Part shown: piece after piece, positions 1-5,591 of the stretch
Layout: each line of letters starts with the position of its first letter
Numbering within the stretch: position 1 is the first letter of the stretch
NCBI GenBank assembly: GCA_900768675.1
Contig: CAAGDT010000101.1
Span: forward strand, 1 to 7,837
DNA from: Oscillospiraceae bacterium
GTDB taxonomy: Bacteria > Bacillota > Clostridia > Oscillospirales > Ruminococcaceae
Direction: 5' to 3'
Length of the DNA: 7,837 nucleotides
The notes under the pieces: generated by a model
Database searches by the model: none
What the model was told of the DNA's origin: nothing
The model's input: the letters and a program-made list of their open reading frames with translations, nothing else
Translations under genes and position numbers: made by a program

Positions 1-19
1 CACGACGCTCTTCCGATCT
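1..19 (+). other. Illumina TruSeq adapter remnant (artefact)
   Basis: The first 19 bases, CACGACGCTCTTCCGATCT, are identical to the 3' end of the standard Illumina TruSeq universal adapter/read 1 primer. Position 20 begins in-frame coding sequence of the next gene. The bases are therefore library-construction sequence left untrimmed at a contig end, not genomic DNA. The window is probably the left end of a short-read contig. Confidence 0.96.
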
Positions 20-519
20 CCTGCTATTACTCTATCGGCAATCACGAGATAAACCGCATGGACGCCGACAGGGTAAAGGAGAAAATGCGTAAGGCGGGCG
101 TTACCGTGCTTGAGGGCGGTTTTTCCGACCTTACCGTAGGCGATACGGCAGTAAGATTTATCGGAATAGACGGGGCGCTTTACGAAGAACAGCTTGAAGC
201 GGCGGAAAAGGCGGTTTCGGGCGACTGCGTAAACCTGCTTATAAACCATTTTCCCGAGGATTTTCCGCTTGTTTCGGGAAAGGGCTTTGATATAGTCCTT
301 TCAGGGCATGCCCACGGCGGGCAGGTAAGAATACCCTTTACGGATATAGGGCTTTATGCTCCCGGGCAGGGGATTTTCCCGAAGTACACAAGCGGAGTTT
401 ACACGGAAAGCGGCACTTCCATGGTTGTAAGCAGAGGGCTTTACAGACAGATTTCCTGCCTTATAATACCGAGAGTATTCAACAGACCGGAATCGGTTTA
501 CATAACTATTCAGCCATAA
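20..519 (+). CDS. Metallophosphoesterase, YkuE-like (5'-truncated)
   Basis: This is the C-terminal part of a calcineurin-like metallophosphoesterase, a two-metal phosphodiester or phosphomonoester hydrolase. The frame is open from the adapter junction, with the first whole codon at 22. The ATG at 58 is internal: the residues before it read CYYSIGNHE, which contains the family metal/catalytic motif GNHE (37-48). Further family motifs follow: a metal-binding histidine in INHFPE (241-258), and SGHAHGGQ (301-324) followed by VRIP. The end (VSRGL, then PRVFNRPE) is the usual family C-terminus, so only the N-terminus is missing. About 100 or more residues are lost, including the DxH and GD metal ligands and any membrane anchor. 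YkuE-type enzymes are often membrane-associated and poorly defined in substrate, so the substrate is unknown. A TAA stop ends the gene 168 bases before the MBL gene. Confidence 0.93.
440..467 (+). promoter_or_regulatory. Candidate sigma-A promoter inside the metallophosphoesterase gene
   Basis: TTTACA (440-445) and TATAAT (462-467) are 16 bases apart, matching the -35 box at 5 of 6 positions and the -10 box at 6 of 6. A start near 474 would give the MBL-trkA operon a leader of about 214 nt that contains the structured region below. The site overlaps codons for the metallophosphoesterase C-terminus (Leu-Ile-Ile), so the -10 match could be chance. Confidence 0.42.
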
Positions 520-525
520 CAATGC

Positions 526-679
526 AGTTTATCGAAAAAAAGCTTTGTTTCAGGGTGGCGAGAAGCTGTCAGATGCTAGGAAACCGCATAACGGCTAGGC
601 TTTGTGCCTGCCGTTATGCGGTTGACGACGCAGATGATAGTTTATCGACAGCCTGAGCCGAAGTAACGGCAGAAAGGGG
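526..679 (+). promoter_or_regulatory. Structured 5' leader RNA of the MBL-trkA operon, family not recognised
   Basis: The 168-base gap before the MBL gene folds strongly. A hairpin pairs 582-595 (AACCGCATAACGGC) perfectly with 610-623. After a bulged T596 it continues as AGGC/GCCT (597-600 with 606-609), leaving a 5-base loop. It is enclosed by CTGTC/GACAG (566-570 with 647-651) and TCAGG/CCTGA (550-554 with 652-656). A small hairpin, GCCG/CGGC (657-660 with 667-670), lies just before the Shine-Dalgarno AAAGGGG (673-679), 8 bases from the ATG. Both sides of the internal loop carry CAGATGnTAG (570-579 and 631-640), and AGTTTATCGA occurs twice (526-535 and 639-648). No U-run follows the big stem, so it is not an ordinary terminator. 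I compared it by eye with common riboswitch cores (TPP, FMN, SAM, cobalamin, c-di-GMP, c-di-AMP, M-box, yybP, T-box) and saw no convincing match. Confidence 0.6.
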
Positions 680-687
680 ATAGCTCT

Positions 688-1536
688 ATGCGAATTGTTT
701 CGCTTATTGAAAATACCAGCGCTGCAGAGCGGCTTAAAGCGGAGCACGGTCTTTCCCTTTACGTTGAAAACTGCGGAAAGCATTATCTTATCGACACCGG
801 CGCTTCGGACAAGTTCATTCTCAATGCAAAACGAATGAGAATACCCCTTGAAAAGGTGGAAAGGGTGGTTATTTCCCATAACCACTATGACCACACGGGA
901 GGAATTGAGGCGCTTTTAAAGCTTAACCCTAAGGTGAAAATATACGCAAAGGCGGCTTGTATCGAGGATTTCTATATGAAATACGGTCCCGTGCGTATTC
1001 CGATAGGGCAGCTAAGCTATCTTTACGAGGAGCACCCCCGCAATTTCGTGCTGTACAACAGCTTTCAGGAGATAGGCGAGGGGTTTTTCGCCATGTCCAA
1101 CGAATATCGGGATTATCAGATGTACTGCCGCGAAAAAAGGCTTTACCGCCGCTGCGGAAAGCAGATAATACACGACGATTTCGAGCATGAGGCATTTTTC
1201 CTTATCTTCCCCGACAACAACAGGGAAAAGGGCTGCGTGGTGGTTTCAAGCTGCTCGCACTGCGGAATTGTGAACGTGTTGAAAACTGTGCGTATGAGAT
1301 ACCCGGATACGCCAATACTTTCTGTTATAGGCGGGTTTCACCTTATGGGCTCATCAACGAAAAAGCTTTGCTGCTCCGTGGAGTTTGTGGACAAGACGGT
1401 AAACGAGCTTAAGGGAATACCTACGGGTGCGATTTATACCTGCCACTGTACGGGACTTACGGGCTACGGCATTATGAAAGCGGGGCTTGGGGACAGGCTC
1501 CAGTATTTACAGACAGGAGAGGAGTTGGAATTTTAG
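688..1536 (+). CDS. Metallo-beta-lactamase-fold hydrolase, COG1237 type
   Basis: A 282-residue metallo-beta-lactamase-fold metal-dependent hydrolase. The order of motifs fits the COG1237 family, often annotated as dihydropteridine-type phosphate synthase-like hydrolases: GLSLYVE (21-27), LIDTG (34-38), the metal site HNHYDH (64-69), SHCGIVN (190-196, with H191), GGFHL (215-219) and CHCTG (252-256). Length and motif spacing are those of an intact protein. There is no signal peptide, so it is probably cytoplasmic. The ATG is preceded by AAAGGGG at 8 bases. The region between about 100 and 170 is basic and cysteine-containing and less family-like. The stop is one base before the next gene, which argues for co-transcription and coupled translation with the two TrkA genes. 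The substrate cannot be told from sequence, and a role in K+ homeostasis is only suggested by position. Confidence 0.9.
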   Translation: MRIVSLIENTSAAERLKAEHGLSLYVENCGKHYLIDTGASDKFILNAKRMRIPLEKVERVVISHNHYDHTGGIEALLKLNPKVKIYAKAACIEDFYMKYGPVRIPIGQLSYLYEEHPRNFVLYNSFQEIGEGFFAMSNEYRDYQMYCREKRLYRRCGKQIIHDDFEHEAFFLIFPDNNREKGCVVVSSCSHCGIVNVLKTVRMRYPDTPILSVIGGFHLMGSSTKKLCCSVEFVDKTVNELKGIPTGAIYTCHCTGLTGYGIMKAGLGDRLQYLQTGEELEF

Positions 1537-1537
1537 T

Positions 1538-2161
1538 ATGAATATTCTTGTGGCAGGCTGCGGTAAGACGGGCGCCGCTCTTGCGGGAAAGCTTGCTGAA
1601 TACGGACACGATATTGCTGTTATAGACGAAAACGGCTCAAATTTCGATAATCTTCCCGAGGGCTTCGGGGGACTTGCCTTTGAGGGCATTCCGATTGATT
1701 CCGACGCTCTTGTTAAAGCGGGAATAAAGACCTGCGACGTGGTTGCGGCAGTTACTTCGGACGATAACATAAATCTTATGGTAGCTCAGCTTGCAAAAGA
1801 GGTTTTCGGAGTAAAGCGGGTTATCGCCAGGGTTTCCGACAAGGAAAAGGAACAAATTTACAGCTCCTTCGGGCTTACAACCGTCTGCCCCACGAATTTG
1901 ACTGTTGACTCCCTTGCTTCTGCGGTGGACGAGTTTTCGCAGAATGAGAGCTATATCCGAATGGGAAACCACACGGTAAGGTTTTTCTCAATGGCTGCTC
2001 CCGCGGAATTTATCGGGGAAAAGGCACTTACGATTACTCTTGAGCAGGACGAGATACTTTACGCTGTAATCAATGCCGAGGGAGAAATGCGGCTTGTTAC
2101 TAACTATAATTTCGTTATAAACAGCGGCGATACCCTTGTTTTTTCAAAGCTTGTGGACTGA
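1538..2161 (+). CDS. TrkA/KtrA family potassium uptake regulatory protein (first of pair)
   Basis: A 207-residue single-unit RCK protein: an N-terminal Rossmann RCK_N domain (about 1-130) and a C-terminal RCK_C/TrkA_C domain (about 135-205). The nucleotide-binding loop is GCGKTG (7-12), the acidic residue ending strand 2 is D30, and AVTSDDNINL (71-80) is typical. Such subunits sit on the cytoplasmic face of TrkH/KtrB-type K+ channels and gate them in response to nucleotides; RCK_C domains of some relatives bind c-di-AMP. The start at 1538 is preferred over an in-frame ATG at 1487, because the protein then begins MNILVAGCGKTG as expected and the gene starts one base after the upstream stop. 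A purine-rich AGGAGAGGAG lies at 1515-1524, rather far (13 bases) from the ATG. The usual GD after strand 3 is replaced by EGIPID (49-54). No pore gene is adjacent. Confidence 0.92.
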   Translation: MNILVAGCGKTGAALAGKLAEYGHDIAVIDENGSNFDNLPEGFGGLAFEGIPIDSDALVKAGIKTCDVVAAVTSDDNINLMVAQLAKEVFGVKRVIARVSDKEKEQIYSSFGLTTVCPTNLTVDSLASAVDEFSQNESYIRMGNHTVRFFSMAAPAEFIGEKALTITLEQDEILYAVINAEGEMRLVTNYNFVINSGDTLVFSKLVD

Positions 2162-2182
2162 TTTAGGGGGAAGTGATTCTTA

Positions 2183-2848
2183 ATGAAAACTATAATTCTC
2201 GGCGGCGGCAGGGTAGGCTACTATCTTGCAAAGACGCTGAGCGAGCGCAGCCGTGATATTGTTCTTATAGAAAGGGATAAGGAAGTGTGCCGCCGTGTTG
2301 CGGATACTCTCGACGTTCCCGTAATATGGGGCGACGGCTCCTCCGCTTCGGTGCTTGCAAAGGCGGGAGCAGAAAACTGCGGGGCTGTTATTGCAGTTAC
2401 CGGCAGGGACGAGGTAAACCTTATCGCTTGTCAGACTGCAAAAAGAGTTTACGGCGCAGCAAAAACCATAGCAAAGGCGAATAACCCAAAAAACGTTGAC
2501 ACAATGCGCTCCCTCGGGGCGGATATTGTTATTTCATCAATAGATACGATTATAACTCTCCTTGAACGTGAGGTTGACCACAGCACAATCAAGGAGCTTA
2601 TACCCCTTAACGGCGGAAAGGCGGCGGTTTACGAGGTTGTTCTTCCCTCGGATTTTGCATATTCCGGCGGAGAAATCTCGGAAATATCCCTGCCTGAGGG
2701 CTGCAATATCGTTTCAATAACAAGAGAGGGCGAGCTTATAATCCCACGAGGCAAAACAAGACTGTACAGCGGCGACAAGCTTTTAATCGTTTCCGCAGCC
2801 TCCGTTACTAACGATGTTCGCCGTGCTTTAAAGCTGAAAAAGCAGTAA
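2183..2848 (+). CDS. TrkA/KtrA family potassium uptake regulatory protein (second of pair)
   Basis: A 221-residue RCK protein of the same architecture as its upstream neighbour but clearly divergent from it. Its Rossmann loop GGGRVG (7-12), the ribose-binding acidic residue E30 in LIERD, the GDGSS turn (50-54) and AVTGRDEVNL (71-80) all fit the canonical TrkA/KtrA pattern, more closely than the first copy does. The RCK_C domain spans about 137-207 and ends with a short basic tail (RRALKLKKQ). The ATG follows AGGGGGAAGTG at good spacing, 21 bases after the preceding stop, so it belongs to the same operon. Two different single-RCK subunits next to each other could form a hetero-oligomeric gating ring or serve two channels. 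The partner pore is not in the window. Confidence 0.93.
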   Translation: MKTIILGGGRVGYYLAKTLSERSRDIVLIERDKEVCRRVADTLDVPVIWGDGSSASVLAKAGAENCGAVIAVTGRDEVNLIACQTAKRVYGAAKTIAKANNPKNVDTMRSLGADIVISSIDTIITLLEREVDHSTIKELIPLNGGKAAVYEVVLPSDFAYSGGEISEISLPEGCNIVSITREGELIIPRGKTRLYSGDKLLIVSAASVTNDVRRALKLKKQ

Positions 2849-2862
2849 TTTTTGTATCTTAG

Positions 2863-2920
2863 CCCTAAAATTATTATGCAGTTAGCTGTATTTGCGGGAG
2901 ATTTTGGGTATTTTCTTGTA
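2863..2920 (+). terminator. Possible weak terminator of the MBL-trkA operon
   Basis: CCC-T-AAAAT (2863-2871) can pair with ATTTTGGG (2901-2908) around one bulged T, with a small CAG/CTG hairpin in the loop, and TATTTTCTTG follows. It lies 15 bases after the trkA stop, where a terminator is expected. The stem is AU-rich and the loop long, so this is a weak candidate. Confidence 0.3.
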
Positions 2921-2957
2921 AAAAAACAGTAAAATTTGCTGTTATTTTCAAAAAGTA

Positions 2958-2986
2958 TTGAAATTTTGCCAAAAATGAGCTATAAT
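2958..2986 (+). promoter_or_regulatory. glgP: Sigma-A promoter of glgP
   Basis: TTGAAA (2958-2963) and TATAAT (2981-2986) are separated by exactly 17 bases in an AT-rich stretch, a near-consensus housekeeping promoter. Transcription should start near 2993, giving a leader of about 33 nt with the Shine-Dalgarno GAGAAGG (3009-3015) 10 bases before the ATG. No riboswitch or catabolite operator is obvious, although such a short leader leaves little room for attenuation. Confidence 0.8.
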
Positions 2987-3025
2987 GTAAATAAAATTAA
3001 ATTATTATGAGAAGGTTGGTACATT

Positions 3026-5422
3026 ATGAACTCACCATTCACCGCTGCTGAAATCAGCAAGAAGCTTAAGGAAACCCTTGAGCTGGATTTCAGAGTTTCG
3101 CCCGCTGAGGCAACAAGCACACAGATTTACAAGGCGCTGTCCAGCCTTGTAGTTGACTACTTAAAGGAAAAGCGCCATAAGTTTATGACAAAGTGCAATT
3201 CCATGGGCAAGAAGCAGGTTTACTACATTTCCATGGAATTCCTTATGGGTCGTTCCCTCAAGACCTCCCTCTTCAATCTCGGACTTAACGAGGTTGTTGA
3301 AAAGGTTATGACCGATGAGTACAACATCAAGATGGAAACCATTTACGACGAGGAGCCTGACGCAGGTCTCGGAAACGGCGGTCTTGGTCGTCTTGCAGCC
3401 TGCTATATGGATGGTATGGCTACCTGCGCTTACCCCGCAACAGGCTACTCCCTCCTTTACGAATACGGTATCTTCAAGCAGAAGATTATCGACGGCTGGC
3501 AGACAGAGCTTCCCGATAACTGGCTTCCCGGCGGCGAGTCCTGGCTTGTTCCCGTTCCCGAGCAGGCTATTGAGGTTCATTTCGACGGCGAGGTTAAGGA
3601 ATACTGGGACAACGAATACCACCACATTTCCCACGTTAACTATGTTCCCGTACTTGCTGTACCTTACGATATGTACGTTTCCGGCTACGACAGCGAAGGC
3701 GTTTCAAAGCTCCGTCTCTGGAGCGCTAAGAGTATGTCCTTCGATATGAGCGCATTCAACGCAGGCGACTATGCAAGCGCTCTTGGTGCAAACAATATTG
3801 CTCACGCTCTTACAAAGGTTCTTTACCCCAACGATAACCACCTTGAGGGTAAGGCACTCCGTCTTCGTCAGCAGTACTTCATGTGCGCTGCTTCCGTAGG
3901 CGATATCGTAATGCGCCACATGAACGTTTACGGCACACTCGACAACCTCCACGACAAGGTTGCCATCCATATCAACGACACTCATCCTACTCTTGCAATC
4001 CCCGAGCTTATGAGAATACTCCTTGACGACTGCGGTTACTCCTGGTCAAAGGCATGGCACATCTGCTCTAACACCTTTGCATACACCAACCATACCGTTA
4101 TGGCTGAGGCTCTTGAAAAGTGGGATAAGGATCTTGTTGCAAGAATACTCCCCAGAATTTACTCTATCTGTTGCGAAATCAACCGCCGCTACTGTGAGGG
4201 ACTTTCACACCGCCTGCCCTACGAAAAGGTTGAGCGTATGTCCATCTTCAACAACAACAAAATCAGAATGGCGAATATGTGCGTAGACGCTTCCCACTCT
4301 GTTAACGGTGTTTCAAAGCTTCACAGCGAAATCATCAAGGAAAGCGTATTCCACGACGAGTACGAGGATAAGCCCGCTAAGTTTACTAACGTAACAAACG
4401 GTATCGCTTACCGCCGCTGGCTGCTCCAGTCCAATCCCAGACTTACAAGCCTTCTTTCCGAGTGCATCGGCGAGGGCTTCAAGAAGAACGGTCAGGACCT
4501 TTCAAAGTTCAGACTTTTCGAGAACGACAGCGAGGTGCTTAAGAAGCTTTCCGAGATAAAGAGAGCAAACAAGGCGGATTTTGCAAAGTACGTTCTTTCC
4601 TCAACAGGCAGACAGCTTAACGTTGACAGCATTTTCGACGTACAGGTAAAGCGTCTCCACGAGTACAAGCGTCAGCAGCTTAACGCACTCAACATTATTT
4701 CCGAGTACAACTACCTGCTCAACAACCCCGATGCAGATTTCGTACCGAAAACCTATATCTTCGCTTCTAAGGCAGCCCCCGGCTACTATATGGCTAAGCA
4801 GATTATAAAGCTTATCTGGTGCCTCGGCGAGGAAATCAGAAAGAACCCGAAAATCAGCGAAAAGCTTTCCGTAATCTTCCTTGAGGATTACCGTGTAACC
4901 CTTTCCGAAATGCTTATGCCTGCGGCTGAAATCTCCGAGCAGATTTCCCTTGCAGGTACGGAAGCAAGCGGCACCGGCAATATGAAGCTTATGCTTAACG
5001 GCGCTGTTACAATGGGTACCTACGACGGCGCTAACGTTGAAATCCACGAGCAGGTTGGCGACGACAACATCTTTATCTTCGGTATGTCAACTCCCGAGGT
5101 TAACGTTATGAAGCAGAACGGCTACTCGCCCGAGGGCTACTACAACCACAATCAGGTTATCAAGGGCGCAATCGACGCTATGTACCGCGGCTTTAACGGC
5201 GCTACCTTTGAGGAGGTTGCAAACGCTATCCGCTACGTTGACCAGTATATGTGTCTTGCAGACTTCGAGAGCTATCGTGCTGCACAGAAGAAGGCAAGCG
5301 ACACCTACAGGGATATTGAGAAGTGGAACAAGATGTCCCTTGCAAATATCTCCGGCGCAGGCGTATTCTCCGCAGACAGAGCGGTTACTGACTACGCAAG
5401 AGACATTTGGCATATCATCTGA
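3026..5422 (+). CDS. glgP: Glycogen/starch/maltodextrin phosphorylase
   Basis: A 798-residue GT35 alpha-glucan phosphorylase, a cytoplasmic PLP enzyme that removes terminal alpha-1,4-linked glucose with phosphate to give glucose-1-phosphate. Length is normal for the bacterial family. Visible signatures in order are VYYISMEFLMGRSL (65-78), DAGLGNGGLGRLAACYMDG (112-130), HINDTHPT (315-322), VKRLHEYKRQ (541-550), and the PLP site EASGTGNMK with the Schiff-base lysine at K654, followed by LNGA and DGANVE. The N-terminus is short, without the animal regulatory phosphorylation extension. The start is fixed by GAGAAGG 10 bases upstream and by the promoter. Codons favour the C-ending forms (ATC, AAC, TAC, TTC) more than in the neighbouring trkA genes, which suggests high expression rather than foreign origin. 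It probably works with the GH13 enzyme downstream. Whether glycogen or imported maltodextrin is the main substrate cannot be decided here. Confidence 0.98.
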   Translation: MNSPFTAAEISKKLKETLELDFRVSPAEATSTQIYKALSSLVVDYLKEKRHKFMTKCNSMGKKQVYYISMEFLMGRSLKTSLFNLGLNEVVEKVMTDEYNIKMETIYDEEPDAGLGNGGLGRLAACYMDGMATCAYPATGYSLLYEYGIFKQKIIDGWQTELPDNWLPGGESWLVPVPEQAIEVHFDGEVKEYWDNEYHHISHVNYVPVLAVPYDMYVSGYDSEGVSKLRLWSAKSMSFDMSAFNAGDYASALGANNIAHALTKVLYPNDNHLEGKALRLRQQYFMCAASVGDIVMRHMNVYGTLDNLHDKVAIHINDTHPTLAIPELMRILLDDCGYSWSKAWHICSNTFAYTNHTVMAEALEKWDKDLVARILPRIYSICCEINRRYCEGLSHRLPYEKVERMSIFNNNKIRMANMCVDASHSVNGVSKLHSEIIKESVFHDEYEDKPAKFTNVTNGIAYRRWLLQSNPRLTSLLSECIGEGFKKNGQDLSKFRLFENDSEVLKKLSEIKRANKADFAKYVLSSTGRQLNVDSIFDVQVKRLHEYKRQQLNALNIISEYNYLLNNPDADFVPKTYIFASKAAPGYYMAKQIIKLIWCLGEEIRKNPKISEKLSVIFLEDYRVTLSEMLMPAAEISEQISLAGTEASGTGNMKLMLNGAVTMGTYDGANVEIHEQVGDDNIFIFGMSTPEVNVMKQNGYSPEGYYNHNQVIKGAIDAMYRGFNGATFEEVANAIRYVDQYMCLADFESYRAAQKKASDTYRDIEKWNKMSLANISGAGVFSADRAVTDYARDIWHII

Positions 5423-5477
5423 TTTTATTATAGTAACCGTCAAAGCTTATTATACTTTGAGCGGATATTAAGTCGGC

Positions 5478-5512
5478 TATTTTTCTACCCGCCTTCGGCG
5501 TGTAGAAAAATA
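5478..5512. repeat. Strong palindrome downstream of glgP
   Basis: TATTTTTCTAC (5478-5488) pairs perfectly with GTAGAAAAATA (5502-5512). After a C/T mismatch (5489/5501) the stem goes on as CGCC/GGCG around a TTC loop, making 15 pairs in 35 bases. It sits 55 bases after the glgP stop, a natural terminator position. However, the T-run is on the 5' arm and the A-run on the 3' arm on both strands, the reverse of an intrinsic terminator. It may be an RNA 3'-end stabiliser or processing site, a repeat element, or an atypical terminator. Confidence 0.65.
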
Positions 5513-5537
5513 ATGACGTTTGCTAAAAAACAGATTT

Positions 5538-5568
5538 TTCCGCCGTACGGGTATACTGTACGGCGGAA
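5538..5568 (+). promoter_or_regulatory. Hairpin just upstream of the GH13 ribosome binding site
   Basis: TTCCGCCGTAC (5538-5548) and GTACGGCGGAA (5558-5568) are perfect inverted repeats of 11 bases with a 9-base loop containing the palindrome GTATAC. The element ends 14 bases before the Shine-Dalgarno of the GH13 gene. As DNA it could be an operator for a dimeric repressor; as RNA, a leader hairpin affecting translation or mRNA stability. The sequence does not decide between these. It is not followed by a U-run, so a terminator is unlikely. Confidence 0.55.
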
Positions 5569-5582
5569 TAATGCTGTTTAAC

Positions 5583-5588
5583 GGAGGT
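5583..5588 (+). promoter_or_regulatory. Ribosome binding site that decides the GH13 start
   Basis: GGAGGT is a six-base match to the anti-Shine-Dalgarno, only 3 bases before the ATG at 5592. The spacing is short but the match is strong. The earlier in-frame candidates, TTG at 5520 and ATG at 5571, have no comparable site. Confidence 0.75.
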
Positions 5589-5591
5589 CTT

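Noticed and set aside
58..519. ATG at 58 as the true start of the metallophosphoesterase
   Set aside because: The frame is open upstream to the adapter and encodes the conserved GNHE motif before this ATG, so it is an internal methionine of a truncated gene.
526..648. Direct repeats in the leader as a CRISPR or attachment-site signal
   Set aside because: There are only two copies of each 10-base repeat, no regular spacing, and no cas or integrase gene.
526..687. ydaO (c-di-AMP) riboswitch or T-box in the leader
   Set aside because: GACAGC near the 3' side and GGGTGGC near the 5' side recall parts of these motifs, but the conserved cores (GGGGAACC and GAATCC blocks; GGGTGGnACCGCG) are absent by eye. 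This needs a covariance search to be final.
595..894. Minus-strand frame across the leader and the MBL start
   Set aside because: It overlaps the structured leader and a confident gene, and its product shows no recognisable domain.
1487..1537. Earlier in-frame ATG for the first TrkA gene
   Set aside because: It would add 17 residues before the canonical MNILVAGCGKTG beginning and overlap the MBL gene by 50 bases, without a good ribosome site.
2925..2943. AACAG/CTGTT hairpin with a T-run on the minus strand as a terminator
   Set aside because: The stem has only five pairs and no minus-strand gene runs into it.
3161..3634. Long open frames on the minus strand inside glgP and the GH13 gene
   Set aside because: They lie entirely opposite strongly supported conserved genes, have no ribosome sites or recognisable motifs, and are explained by the codon bias of the sense gene.
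5425..5456. Repeated TTATTATA with TATACT as a promoter for the GH13 gene
   Set aside because: No acceptable -35 box lies 16-18 bases upstream, and the stretch is simply AT-rich.
5520..5591. TTG at 5520 or ATG at 5571 as the GH13 start
   Set aside because: Neither has a Shine-Dalgarno like GGAGGT at 5583, and the extra residues would be encoded by the inverted repeat, which looks like non-coding DNA.
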